Shown: positions 34,301-43,844, numbered from the stretch's first letter. The stretch is 64,000 bases of DNA from DAOUKH01 sp964291475 (GCA_964291475.2 OZ220071.1:1-64000); one strand, 5' to 3'. Program-made: numbers and translations. The notes: generated by a model not told the origin, from the letters alone.

Positions 34301-37300
34301 GCCACCATCCCGGCCGTTACGTCTTGGCGGACCAGCTCGTCGAAGGCCTTGAGGCCCTGTTGCGGGCTCAGCCAGCCGGTGCCCGACGCCGCCAGTTGGC
34401 GCTCGATCCGTTCGCGCTGCTCTTCCGCCTCGCCAAGCCCCGACCAGGCTCCCCATGCAATCGACTGGCCCGGCAGTCCCAGGGAACGCCGGTATCCGGC
34501 CAGTTGGTCGAGGAAGGCGTTGGCGGCGGCATGGTTCCCCTGCCCCGAATTCCCGACGACACCCGTGATGCTCGAGAAGACGACGAAAAGGTCCAGGTCT
34601 TGATCGAGCGTCGCCCGGTGCAGATGCCAAGCGCCGAGCACTTTGGGCCACAGCACCTGCTCGAAGCGCTCCCAGGTCTGATTGCCCAGGGAGCCGTCGG
34701 ACAGCACGCCGACGCTGTGGATGACTCCGGCCAGCGGAGGCATGCCGGCATCGATCCGGGCCAGCATGTCGTCGATGGCGGCCGGGTCGGTCATGTCGGC
34801 CAATTCCACCCGCACGTCGGCGCCTTGCCGCCGCAGCGCTTCAATCGCTTCCACGGCCTCGGGGTCGGGAGGTCGGCGGCCGTTCAGCACGATCACGCCC
34901 GCCCCCCGGTCGGCCAGCCATCCGGCCACCAGGGTCCCGATGCCGCCCAAGCCGCCCGTCACCAAATAGGTCCGGTCGGCGCGCAACCGGCCGTCCGTCA
35001 GGGGAGGCATCACCATGACGTTCTTGCCAATGTGACGCGCCGACCGCATGAACTCCATAGCCGGAACGACTTCGGCCATCGGCCACCGCGTATGGACGAG
35101 GGGCTCCAACTCACCGGCCCCAAGGCGCGTCATCACCCGCCTCAGCGAGGCCCCCGCGGTCGCCGGGTCTTGCCGCTTCAGCGCATCGACTTCCAGTACG
35201 GAATAGGCGACGTCGGGCCGGGCGGCGGCCATCTCCTCCGCGCTCCAGATGTCGCGCCTTCCCATTTCGACGAAACGGCCTCCCTGGGCCAAGCAGGAAA
35301 GGCTCGCTTCGATGAAGCCCGGCCCGGTGAGGCTGTTCAGCACCACGTCGACGCCTGCCCCATCGGTGGCGTCGAGTATCTCCCGGCCGAAGCCGGTGCT
35401 CCGGCTGTCATACACATGGGCGATTCCCAACGACCGGAGGTACGCCTGCTTGGCGGCGCTGGCCGTGGCGAAGACCTCGGCTCCGGCGGCCTGGACCAGC
35501 TGGATGGCCGCCAGTCCCACGCCCCCGGAGGCAGTGTGGACCAAGACGCGGTCGCCCGCCTTCAACCCGGACATCTGGAAGCTCAGCTCCGCGGACACGA
35601 AGGACGTGGGTACGGTGGCCAGGGCAGCCGCGGGCACCTCCGAGGATGCATGCGCGACCATCTCCGCGCGCGTCACCAGGTCCGGCCGGAAGGTGCCGAT
35701 TCCCAGGCCGACCACGCGGTCGCCGACTCCAAACTCGGAAACATCGGGCGCGACTTCCGTGATGCGGCCGCAGAACTCATCGCCCAGCATCGGCTCCATT
35801 TCCACGGCGCCCACGCTGATGAGGACGTCGGAGAAGTTGAGCCCGGCCGCTTCGACCGCCACCCGGACCTCACCGCTTTGCAGCGGCGCCGGGGTCGCGG
35901 GCTCCGCGTGCAGTCCTTCCAGTCCCTCGCCGGCGGTGGGCACAAGCCGCCAGTCCGGGTCGTCGGGCAGGCCGATACGGGTCCTCCCGTCGCCCTCCTT
36001 CAGGAGGCGCGCGCCGAGACGTCCGCCGGAACGGTAGGCGATATGCGTTTCCGCATCGGGGTACATGACCTCGTTGAAGAGGTCGTCGGCTTGCGGCGAA
36101 GCGTCCGGGTCCAGATCGATCATCCTGGGCTGCAGATATCCCGCCTCGCGGGCAATGGCCTTGCCAAAGCCCCACAGGGTTGCGCCGGCCAGTTCTCCAA
36201 CCCCTTTGCGCATGTAGTCGCGCTCCAACGCCTGCGCGCCCTCCGTCAGGAACCAGAGACCCTTCGCCGGAGTCAGCCCTGAGTCCTGCAGGGCCTGCAC
36301 GAGCGCCAGCGCGCTTGCCCCGGCCTTCGCGACGTCGTCGGCCATCTGCCCCGTCGTCGCCGTCGTTCCACGGCCTTGCAACGACAAGGAGTGGACCACG
36401 CCCTCCAGCGGGACCTCCGCGGGCAGCCCTTCGAGTAGCTCTCTCCAAGACTCCCTGCGTTCCGCATCGACCGACGTAGGAAACACGCCCGGGCCGTTTG
36501 GCGCCGCGTTGCCGCTTTGCAAGTCGCCGGCCACGATGACCGTTTGGTCGTGCGCTGCGAGCGTCGCCGCCAGTCCTCCGGCCGCCTCTTCATCATCCGT
36601 CGCCAAGACCCAGACGCCGCCCGGCAAGGTTATCTCCGCGGGCCCCCGGCCGAGGATGACGCCGGAGCCCAAGGGGCCTTCGTCGCCCACGCTTTCGCCG
36701 CCCAGGACCGCGGCGTCTTCAAATCCGGTTTCCGCCAGGGCCCGGAGCCACACTTCGGGAGAGGCGATGGCGTGGTGCGGGCGGTAGGCGTCGGAGTAAC
36801 GCCACCAGCCGTCCAGTTGTCCGAAGGTCATGTCCTGCCAGCCACGGCCTCGCAGGCTCTCGACCGCCAGCAGCTGCCCCGACGGGGCCAGGAGATTCCG
36901 GCAATTGGCCAGCGTCTCTCCCAGGTTTCGCGTGGCGTGGAGGACGTTGACGGCTATGACGAGATCGTAGGCGTGCAGATCGAAGCCCTGTTCGGCAGGG
37001 TCCCGTTCGACATCAAGCGGGCGGTACGTTATCGGCGCGCCGGAATCGCTGAAGCGCTCCTCGGCCCCGGCGAAGAATCCCGCCGAAATGTCGGTGAACA
37101 CGTAGTCGAACCCACCCGCCGGAAGTTCCGCCAGGACCACGGACGTTCCCGAGCCGGTGCCCGCTCCCACCTCCAGAATCCGCAGGCGGCGTCCCTCCGG
37201 CCAGCCGGCGACGGCGGCGGCCACGGCGTCCGCGAGCAGGCGGTTAGAGGCGCGGGATGCCGGGGCGGTGAAGTAGAAGTCGGCGGCGCCGGGCCCTTCT

Positions 37301-40300
37301 CGCGGGAAGAGAATGGACAGCGGGTCCACCTCGCCCCGCAGCACGTCGGCCAGGGCTCCGCCGCTCCTCCTGAGAAGTCCTATCTCGTTCGTGCCGTGGG
37401 GATGGATCTCGACCATCCGGTCGGCAAAGGCCTCCGGATCGGCAAGGGCCTCGTCCGGGAGCGGGCCTTCGGCGCCCACGACCACGCCGTAGCCGCCCGG
37501 CGTGTGCTCCAAGACGCCGCCATCCGTCAGCAGGCGGAGCATCCGCTCCAGCAGACGGGCGTGTTCAGGGATGACCTCCAACCGCTCCGCCAGAGCGGCC
37601 GGGTCGATCTCGGCCCCCGTCTCACGCCGCCACCCCAACTCCTCCAGGGCCGCCAGGGAAAACGACCGGGACAACCGCTCCAGATCGTTGAGCAGGGCCG
37701 CCCGGTCTCCAACCTCGACCCCTTCGTTGGACAGATAGTCGGCAAAGGCGCCCGTGCCCGCCGCCACCGTCGACGGCCCGGTGAGGGCATCGGCGGACTG
37801 CAGCCCTCCGGTCAGCGGACGTTCTCGCCAGACCACTTCGTACAGCAGGTCGCTCAGACCCTCGGTGGATGACAGGAGGGCGGCCCGCGTGGCCCGCTTC
37901 AAGGCGAATCCGGTCAATTCGCCGAGGACGTCCCCCTCGGGGGAGTACAGCCACAGGTCTCCGGTCAGGGTCTCCGGTATCACGAGCGCCGCGTCGCCCT
38001 CGTCCTGCGCCTGAACGCTGTCCCGCAGTCGTGCGTGGCAGACGATTCGGTCGGGCAGCGGCCCATTCAGCCAGAGCCGTTCCCATCCAAAAGGCAGATA
38101 GGTGGCGTCTCCTCCGATGCCAGAGAGGCCGCGCGTGGCCGACAAGACCTGGAAGCAGCCGTCCAGCAGTAAGGGGTGGATGCCGGCGTCATTCCCGTCT
38201 CCGGCAGCCTGGAGCACGACGTCGCCGACCGCCTCACCGCCGGCGCCCCAGAGACTCTCCACGGTCCGCAATGACGGCCCGAATTCGATTCCGGTGGCGG
38301 ACTTGTCCCGGTAGTAGGCGGAAACGTCTTGTGGGCTGAGGGACGCCTTCAACGCCCCCAGGTCGATTCTGTTGCCGCGTTGTCCGGAGTCAGGGGAAAG
38401 CCGGCCTTCCGCATGGAGCAGCCATGCCTCGCCGTCTTCTCCTTTGCTGTACACTTCGAAGGTGCGGGCCGCGCCGCCCTTGGCCCCGTCGACAACCACC
38501 TGCATCCGGCGGCCCGGCTCATCCGCATCGCCGGCGGCATAGTCGGGATAGACCAGCGGGTTATGGAGCTGCAACTCCTCGACGACGGAGGCCGCCGCTC
38601 CCTCCGTCAGCGGCACCGTCGCCGCCATCGCGCCGTAGAGCGCGCCCGGCATCACGACGCGGCCGAAGACCTTGTGGTCTTCGAGCCACGCGGGGTCGGA
38701 CGGGAACATCTCGGTCTCGAACATCACCTCGCCGCGGGGAGACTCGTGCCTCGCTCCCAGCATGGGGTGGGCGTCGCCGGACACGCTCCTCCTGCCGGAC
38801 GTCACCCAGTACCGGCGCCGCTGGAAGGGGTAGCCGGGCACGGAGACCTTGCGCCGCTCTTCCCCGGCGAACAGACCGGCGAGGTCCACGGGCAGCCCGG
38901 CCTTGTAGGCCCCGGCCACGGCAGCGACAAAGGCGTCGGCCCGCTCCGGTTCGGAACCGTCGAAGGACGGACGGAGCAGACTTTGCAGGACGGTGGGACC
39001 TGAGACGTTTCCCTTCCCCTGGGGCCAGTTCAAAGATACGAGGGGGCCGAGAATGGCGTGCGGACCGAGCTCGATGGCCGCGTCCACGCCCAGCTCCGCC
39101 AGGCTTTCCACACAGTTGAGGAAGGCGACCGGCCGCCTCGCATGTTGGCGCCAGTAGGCACCGTCCATCCGCATGTCGGCGGCCACGGGCTCGCCGGTCA
39201 TGTTGCCGATCAGGGGGATCGTGGGCGCGGACGTCGGGATGTCGGAGAAGACGGCCTCGAGGTCATCGAGGGCGGGTTCCACCAAGGCGCTGTGGTAGGC
39301 GGGGCTGGCCCGCAGCCGCCGTACGTTCAACCCCGCCGCCTCGAGGCGGTCGGAGAGCGCATGGACCTCCGCCTCGGGGCCGCTGATCACCTGGTGCGTC
39401 CCGTTGTCTACGCCGATGCACACGTCCGAGCCGGAGCGCTCATCGCTCCATGCGCCGACGGCGGCCTCCACCTCCGCCTTCGGGGCAAAGATGGCCGCCA
39501 TGGCGCCGGGCCGGGGCAGGTCGCCCAAGAGCCGGCCGCGGGCGGAGGCGTAACGAAGGCCGCCCTCCAGGGTGAAGACTCCGGCAGCCTGCGCCGCCGC
39601 AATCTCCCCCAGGCTGTGGCCCAAGACGACGTCGGGGCGAATCCCCACGCTTCCCCACAGGGCCGTCAGGGCGCATTCCAGGGCGTAGATCGCGGGCTGG
39701 GTCCAACGGGGCTCATCCAGGTCGCCGGCAGCGCCGTCCCGGCCGAACATGACGTCCAGCAGCGACACCCCCCGCTCTTCGCGGACCAGTTGGTCGCAGC
39801 GGTCGAGGACGGCGCGGAAGACCGGTTCGCTCTCGTAAAGGGCCTCGCCCATGCCGACCCACTGGTTTCCCTGACCGGTATAGACGAAGGCGACCTTGGA
39901 TGCGGTCTGGGCCGGTGGGGCTTCGCCGGAGCTCGCCACCGCTTCCAAGCCGGCCCTCAGCGCGGGGGCGTCACGGAAGACCACGCCTTCCCGGAAGTCG
40001 AAATGGCTCCGGGCCACGGTGGCCGTCCAAGCCATGTCGGACAGTTGCGCATCCGAGGCATTCCCACCGGCGAATGCCTCGCCGCCCTGCAAGTCGAGCC
40101 ACGACAGGTACGACCTTGCCGCGTCCCGGAGCGCGGCATCCGTCTTCCCCGAAAGCGGGAGGAGTCGCGCCGGTCGGTCGGCCCCTTCGCGGACTTCCGC
40201 CGGACCGCCCTCGGCTGAATCCGAGATCCGAGCGGCGATCGCGCGGGCCGCGCCGGCGGGTCTGGGCATCCCCGCACCGTCGACGGGGACTTGCTCCGAT

Positions 40301-41601
40301 ACCGGCAAGCCTTCCACCACGATGTGGACGTTGGTCCCCGACCAGCCGTAGGAGCTGATCCCGGCCCTCGGCGGCCGGTGGGAGACGCTCGGCCATTCCA
40401 TGGCTTCGGAGGTGATCTTCACCGGCAGCGCGTCCCAGTCCAGACGGGGATTCGGGTTGTTGAAGTGCAGGTGCTTTGGGATGACCCCCCGCTGCATCGA
40501 CAGGACCACCTTCATGAGTCCCGCCACGCCCGCGGCGGGTTCCAAGTGGCCGACGTTGGTCTTGACGGAACCGACCAGCAGCGGGCTGTCGGGTTGCCGT
40601 CCTTGACCGTAGACTTCCGCGGCGGCGTTCAACTCGATGGGGTCGCCCACTTCCGTTCCCGTGCCGTGGGCTTCCAGGTAGTCGACCTCGTGGGACGCCA
40701 CACCGGCCTGATGCAGGGCTTCCTCGATGACCCGCTTCTGCGCCGGCCCGCTGGGCACCGTGAGTCCGGTGCTTGTCCCGTCTTGGTTCGCCGCCGACCC
40801 AAGCACCACGCCCCAGATGCGGTCTCCGTCGGCCTGGGCGTCCTTGAGCCGCTTCAGGACGACGATGCCACACCCCTCGCCCCGCACGAAGCCGTTGGCC
40901 GAGGCGTCGAAGGCCTTGCATTGCCCGTCCGGGGACAGCATCCCCGCCTTGGCCCGGAGTTCGGTCAGCCGCCCCACGAAGATGGCCTGGACGCCGCCGA
41001 CCAGGATCATGTCGGCCTCGTCCCGCTGCAGCGAGGCCATCGCCTGGTGGAGGGCGAACAGGGACGAGGAGCAGGCCGTGTCGACGGCCATGGCCGGCCC
41101 TTCCAGGCCGAGGGCGAAGGCCACGCGTCCGGCCGCCGTGTTGAAGGAGGTGCCGGCGACGGTGTACAAGCTGGCGGCCGGTTCGTTGGGCTGGCCCGCG
41201 CCAAGGCTTACGGTGCGGTAGTCGTTGTTGCTGATGCCGACATAGACACCCGTGCGGCTGCCCTTCAGCCGGTCGGGGTCGACCAGCGCATCTTCAAGGG
41301 CGGTCCAGCAGGTCTCCAGCAGGATGCGCTGCTGCGGGTCGAGCAGTTGGGCCTCCACCGGAGAAACCCTGAAGAACTCGGCATCGAACAGGTCGATGTC
41401 GTCAACGAGAGCGGCGTAGTGGCAGGCGGGAAACTGCTTTGCCGTTTCGGGATAGAACTGCCCGATGCGGCCGACGCCGGAACCGGGAACGCCCTCGGTA
41501 ATCGCGTTCCCGCCCGACTCCAAGAGCCGCCAGAAGGACGCCAGGTCCGGAGCGCCGGGAAACTTGCACGCCATCCCGACAACGGCTATGGGCTCATGCA
41601 C
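31396..41601 (-). CDS. Type I polyketide synthase: KS-AT-DH-cMT-ER-KR-ACP-KS-AT(degenerate)
   Basis: The 3401-residue megasynthase carries these domains in order. KS1 has active DTACSSS (Cys177) and EAHGTGT. AT1 has GHSLG (Ser663) and PAYHS (His770), which suggests malonyl-CoA. DH has HKVFGRVVMP (His976). A C-methyltransferase follows with EVGAGTG (from Glu1477). ER has HTASGGVGLAA (about 2022). KR has TGGLGGIG (from 2215), with His2357 where the catalytic Tyr is expected. ACP has GMDSLMSVE (Ser2520). KS2 has DVACASS (Cys2756). AT2 has GHSLG changed to GLGVG (Gly3239 for Ser) and a large internal gap. The protein stops just after the post-AT linker YPFQRRRFWV. GTG start with GAAGGAGAA upstream. 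The architecture of the first module recalls highly reducing iterative synthases and the sponge-symbiont Sup type; the product is likely a methyl-branched, largely reduced acyl chain (inference). Confidence 0.95.
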   Translation of the reverse strand: MHEPIAVVGMACKFPGAPDLASFWRLLESGGNAITEGVPGSGVGRIGQFYPETAKQFPACHYAALVDDIDLFDAEFFRVSPVEAQLLDPQQRILLETCWTALEDALVDPDRLKGSRTGVYVGISNNDYRTVSLGAGQPNEPAASLYTVAGTSFNTAAGRVAFALGLEGPAMAVDTACSSSLFALHQAMASLQRDEADMILVGGVQAIFVGRLTELRAKAGMLSPDGQCKAFDASANGFVRGEGCGIVVLKRLKDAQADGDRIWGVVLGSAANQDGTSTGLTVPSGPAQKRVIEEALHQAGVASHEVDYLEAHGTGTEVGDPIELNAAAEVYGQGRQPDSPLLVGSVKTNVGHLEPAAGVAGLMKVVLSMQRGVIPKHLHFNNPNPRLDWDALPVKITSEAMEWPSVSHRPPRAGISSYGWSGTNVHIVVEGLPVSEQVPVDGAGMPRPAGAARAIAARISDSAEGGPAEVREGADRPARLLPLSGKTDAALRDAARSYLSWLDLQGGEAFAGGNASDAQLSDMAWTATVARSHFDFREGVVFRDAPALRAGLEAVASSGEAPPAQTASKVAFVYTGQGNQWVGMGEALYESEPVFRAVLDRCDQLVREERGVSLLDVMFGRDGAAGDLDEPRWTQPAIYALECALTALWGSVGIRPDVVLGHSLGEIAAAQAAGVFTLEGGLRYASARGRLLGDLPRPGAMAAIFAPKAEVEAAVGAWSDERSGSDVCIGVDNGTHQVISGPEAEVHALSDRLEAAGLNVRRLRASPAYHSALVEPALDDLEAVFSDIPTSAPTIPLIGNMTGEPVAADMRMDGAYWRQHARRPVAFLNCVESLAELGVDAAIELGPHAILGPLVSLNWPQGKGNVSGPTVLQSLLRPSFDGSEPERADAFVAAVAGAYKAGLPVDLAGLFAGEERRKVSVPGYPFQRRRYWVTSGRRSVSGDAHPMLGARHESPRGEVMFETEMFPSDPAWLEDHKVFGRVVMPGALYGAMAATVPLTEGAAASVVEELQLHNPLVYPDYAAGDADEPGRRMQVVVDGAKGGAARTFEVYSKGEDGEAWLLHAEGRLSPDSGQRGNRIDLGALKASLSPQDVSAYYRDKSATGIEFGPSLRTVESLWGAGGEAVGDVVLQAAGDGNDAGIHPLLLDGCFQVLSATRGLSGIGGDATYLPFGWERLWLNGPLPDRIVCHARLRDSVQAQDEGDAALVIPETLTGDLWLYSPEGDVLGELTGFALKRATRAALLSSTEGLSDLLYEVVWRERPLTGGLQSADALTGPSTVAAGTGAFADYLSNEGVEVGDRAALLNDLERLSRSFSLAALEELGWRRETGAEIDPAALAERLEVIPEHARLLERMLRLLTDGGVLEHTPGGYGVVVGAEGPLPDEALADPEAFADRMVEIHPHGTNEIGLLRRSGGALADVLRGEVDPLSILFPREGPGAADFYFTAPASRASNRLLADAVAAAVAGWPEGRRLRILEVGAGTGSGTSVVLAELPAGGFDYVFTDISAGFFAGAEERFSDSGAPITYRPLDVERDPAEQGFDLHAYDLVIAVNVLHATRNLGETLANCRNLLAPSGQLLAVESLRGRGWQDMTFGQLDGWWRYSDAYRPHHAIASPEVWLRALAETGFEDAAVLGGESVGDEGPLGSGVILGRGPAEITLPGGVWVLATDDEEAAGGLAATLAAHDQTVIVAGDLQSGNAAPNGPGVFPTSVDAERRESWRELLEGLPAEVPLEGVVHSLSLQGRGTTATTGQMADDVAKAGASALALVQALQDSGLTPAKGLWFLTEGAQALERDYMRKGVGELAGATLWGFGKAIAREAGYLQPRMIDLDPDASPQADDLFNEVMYPDAETHIAYRSGGRLGARLLKEGDGRTRIGLPDDPDWRLVPTAGEGLEGLHAEPATPAPLQSGEVRVAVEAAGLNFSDVLISVGAVEMEPMLGDEFCGRITEVAPDVSEFGVGDRVVGLGIGTFRPDLVTRAEMVAHASSEVPAAALATVPTSFVSAELSFQMSGLKAGDRVLVHTASGGVGLAAIQLVQAAGAEVFATASAAKQAYLRSLGIAHVYDSRSTGFGREILDATDGAGVDVVLNSLTGPGFIEASLSCLAQGGRFVEMGRRDIWSAEEMAAARPDVAYSVLEVDALKRQDPATAGASLRRVMTRLGAGELEPLVHTRWPMAEVVPAMEFMRSARHIGKNVMVMPPLTDGRLRADRTYLVTGGLGGIGTLVAGWLADRGAGVIVLNGRRPPDPEAVEAIEALRRQGADVRVELADMTDPAAIDDMLARIDAGMPPLAGVIHSVGVLSDGSLGNQTWERFEQVLWPKVLGAWHLHRATLDQDLDLFVVFSSITGVVGNSGQGNHAAANAFLDQLAGYRRSLGLPGQSIAWGAWSGLGEAEEQRERIERQLAASGTGWLSPQQGLKAFDELVRQDVTAGMVAAVDWPVLAENFEGEIPFLGELVADDSEVDDGATGGDADLLSQLRQRPAADWEPVLVSFLQDEIRAVLRLPTAPAATVGFFDLGMDSLMSVELRNRLNRALSGEYVVSNTAVFDFPNVAALADHLAAELSGVLGSEEPRVVEEPVPRKPRVDAALEVEPIAIVGMAGRFPGAPDVASFWDLLEAGKDAITDGRRDEGPWAGVTGDPDAADVLYRLGGFLEGIDLFDNRFFRISPLEARMMDPQHRMLLETTWQALEDAGIDPDSLRGSRTGVYAGIGGSEYRDVIAAQGQEDLYFGTSGSIGAGRIAFVLGLEGPAMPVDVACASSLAAVHQAVEALRRGEVSLALAGGVNATLSLPIVRFHNEMGMLSTAGACNAFDSSADGFVRSEGCGVMVLKRLSEAEADGDRIWGLVRGTAVNQNGASAGLPVPNGPAQERLIEEALDRAGVAPSEVDYLEAHGTGTDLGDSIELRAVASVYGRGREADRPLLVGSVKTNIGHAEWAAGMASMMKAVMAMHRGVIPAHLRFKEPNPNFDWDRMPIRVTSEATEWPVHPGKPQLSAINAFGLSGTNAHVVLEGYARPSDGGTAWPDGPPRPVEVSPRTPSEDVPTPVEASSGRTYRLLPLSGKSHDALRDLAGRYLTWLSDRREDLAGEATAEQLLADMAWTAGVGRSHFAHRAGLVFRDAAELEAALKKLADSVQEPDAEEPPASARIAFAYAGQAGRWAGMGEALYRTEPVVRAVLDRCDRVMREERATSLLDVIFGRPEARGDLSDEEWARAATYALEAAHTALWESVGLRPNEVVGLGVGEIAAAQAAGVFGLEDGLRLAISLTGAEADVPPIAMAEPALTLTSSVTGRAVKASAELDDVHWRQVTDEAAGSQTFTKALASLGADVVVEVGPQTGLGAMEAPPEGVEERFLRAVSAAYEAGARISFSGLFAGEERRRIAIPGYPFQRRRFWVQARRRGGP

Positions 41602-41721
41602 GTCGTGGTTCTCCTTCGTACGAGCGACGGCCTATCGGCAACCTCAGCGACGTTCAGGCGCGGGACTCCCCACGATGATAGTGCATTTACGCAGGCCGCG
41701 GCCCACCCAAGACCTGCTCGG

Positions 41722-43716
41722 CTACAGAGCACGGCCGGCGCGGGCGCCGTCGAGCATGGCGTGCATGATGCGCCGCGGGGCGAGGCTGTCCCCGATCAGG
41801 ACAAGCTCCTTCACCTTGCCCCGCAGCGCCTTCGCCAGCCGGTCGTCGGCCCTGGTGCCGCAGGCGAGGACCACGGTGTCGACGCCCCGGACCTCCCGCT
41901 CCTGGCGCGTGAACGTCTGCAACAGCGTCGCGCCCGGCGGGTCGAAGCTCTGGATGCGGGTCATCATCGAGATCGTCACACCCTTGGTGAGCAGCCGCTT
42001 GAAAAGCAGATAGCGCGTCGGGTGCTCGGCCCCCAACGCCAGATCGACCTGCTCGGAAATGAGCTCGACCTCCTTGCCCTGGTCGGCGAGGAACTCGGCC
42101 GCCGTCGGCGCCCCGACGTGGTCGTCCATGCCGCCGACGACGATCACCTTGTCGCCGGCCACGGCGGCCCCCGAGAACAGGTCGAGCGCGGTGACGACGT
42201 TCGGCCCATCGACGCCGGGAAACTCGGGGACGTAGGGCCGGCCGCCGGTGGCGACCACGACCGCGTCGGGAGCCATCTCCAGCACGACGCCGGCTTCGAT
42301 CTCGTCGCCCAGGAGCAGCTCGACCCCTGCACGGCGAAGCTCGCGTTGGAAGAAGACGGTCAGGTCGGCCAGGTTGCGGCGGTTGGGGTCCTGCGCCAGG
42401 ATCCGCACCGTGCCTCCCAGCGCCTTCTCGCGGTCGGCGAGGTAGACCCGGTGGCCTCGGAGCGCCGCCGCTCGCGCCGATTCCATGCCCGCCGGCCCGG
42501 CGCCCACGACGAGTACCGTCTTCTTCACCTCCGCCGGCACGATCTCCATCTCGGCTTCGCGGCCCGCCGCCGGGTTCACGGCGCACATCACCGGCTTTCG
42601 CGCGTGCCCGATGTAGTGGCACTCGTCCATCCCGATGCACATGCGGATGTCGTCGGGGCGTCCCTCTTTCGCCTTGAGCGGCAGCTCGGGGTCGGCGATC
42701 AGGGCGCGGACCATGCCGACCATGTCGGCCGCCCCGTCGGCGAGGATGCTGTTCGCCATCGCGGGGTCGGTGATCTTTCCGGCAACGAAGACGGGCACGT
42801 CGACGACCTTCTTCACGGCCGCCGCCGCCGCCACGTTGTGCGCGGGCGGCACGTACCACGGGCTCACGTAGGCGATTTCCAGGCCGTCGCCCAGCCCCGT
42901 GTAGTTGCCGCCGCTGACGCTGATAAAGGCGACATGGGGGGACAGCGACCGGCCGATGCCGGCGAGCTCGTCGATAGTGAGACCGCCGTGCCGCCCGTCG
43001 CCATCCAAGCCGATGCGAATGCCGATCGGATAGTCGGGGCCGGCGAGCTTGCGGCCCGCCTCGATGATCTCCAGCACGAAACGGACACGGTTCTCCCGGC
43101 TCCCCCCGTAGCGGTCCTCCCGCCTGTTGAACCGAGGCGACAGGAACTCGGTGACCAGATAGCCATGCGCGCCGTGGATCTCGGCGGCGTCGAGGCCCGC
43201 CTCCTTCGCCCGCCGGATGCCGTGGGCAAAGGTCGTCACCAGGTCGGCGATCTCCTCTTCGGTCAATTCGTGGGGGACGACGGCGTCGAACGGCTCGGGC
43301 ACCGGCGAGGGTCCGAAGGCGGGCTGCAGGCTGTCGCGGTGCATGCCCGCCCCGGCGTTGTAGACCTGGCCGAAGACCTTCGCCCCTTCGTCGTGGATCA
43401 CCTCGGCCCGCTTCCGCAGGCCTGGGATGCCTATTTCGTCGAAGAACTCGATGCCCTCCGGCGTCGCCGGATTGGGCAGACGCACGTCGAAATCGCGCCC
43501 GTGCTCCTTCTTCCACCGTCCCGGCCCAAGGGGGAAATTCGTCGTGCCCGCGGAATGGATGCCAATGAGCGCCGCACCGCCCCGCGCGCGCTCCCGCAGA
43601 TAGCGTAAATCCCGCGCCTCCGAGTGCGCCGTGCCATGCGTGGTGTTCACGATGCGGTTCCGCACCGTGAAGTTGCCGATCTGGAGCGGTTCGAAGAGCC
43701 GTGGAAAGTCGGGCAT
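41722..43716 (-). CDS. NADH:flavin oxidoreductase / 2,4-dienoyl-CoA reductase-like (FMN + FAD)
   Basis: The 664-residue protein joins an Old Yellow Enzyme TIM barrel (LFEPLQIGNFTVRNRIV, GIHSAGTTNF, EIHGAHGYLVTEFLSPRFNRR) to a C-terminal FAD/NAD(P) domain (VLVVGAGPAGMESARAAALRGHRVYLADREK). This is the plan of FadH and DgcA/Stc2-like enzymes. The Fe-S region CIGMDECHY...VMCAVNP has only three of the four usual Cys in altered spacing. The ATG at 43716 fits the family start. It lies upstream of the PKS on the same strand but 120 bp away; a role with the polyketide is not established. Confidence 0.88.
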   Translation of the reverse strand: MPDFPRLFEPLQIGNFTVRNRIVNTTHGTAHSEARDLRYLRERARGGAALIGIHSAGTTNFPLGPGRWKKEHGRDFDVRLPNPATPEGIEFFDEIGIPGLRKRAEVIHDEGAKVFGQVYNAGAGMHRDSLQPAFGPSPVPEPFDAVVPHELTEEEIADLVTTFAHGIRRAKEAGLDAAEIHGAHGYLVTEFLSPRFNRREDRYGGSRENRVRFVLEIIEAGRKLAGPDYPIGIRIGLDGDGRHGGLTIDELAGIGRSLSPHVAFISVSGGNYTGLGDGLEIAYVSPWYVPPAHNVAAAAAVKKVVDVPVFVAGKITDPAMANSILADGAADMVGMVRALIADPELPLKAKEGRPDDIRMCIGMDECHYIGHARKPVMCAVNPAAGREAEMEIVPAEVKKTVLVVGAGPAGMESARAAALRGHRVYLADREKALGGTVRILAQDPNRRNLADLTVFFQRELRRAGVELLLGDEIEAGVVLEMAPDAVVVATGGRPYVPEFPGVDGPNVVTALDLFSGAAVAGDKVIVVGGMDDHVGAPTAAEFLADQGKEVELISEQVDLALGAEHPTRYLLFKRLLTKGVTISMMTRIQSFDPPGATLLQTFTRQEREVRGVDTVVLACGTRADDRLAKALRGKVKELVLIGDSLAPRRIMHAMLDGARAGRAL

Positions 43717-43815
43717 GGTCTTCCGCCGGCCATCATCATAAGCGCTGGGTCGAAGGTGCACGTCCTGCCCATTGGCCAGCGGTGGCATGTATCAATATCG
43801 AGCCTAGTTTTGAAC

Positions 43816-43844
43816 TTGTTACTAATTTGCCTCGGTGCTATCCT
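43816..43844 (+). promoter_or_regulatory. Promoter before the membrane protein gene
   Basis: TTGTTA (43816-43821) and TATCCT (43839-43844) are 17 bp apart in a locally AT-rich stretch, 65 bp before the ATG at 43910. Confidence 0.45.

Noticed and set aside
40291..43608. A 1105-codon plus-strand open frame opposite the PKS and the flavin enzyme
   Set aside because: It crosses two real minus-strand genes, has low-complexity Arg/Gly/Leu/Val-rich composition and no domain motif; long antisense frames are expected at this GC content.
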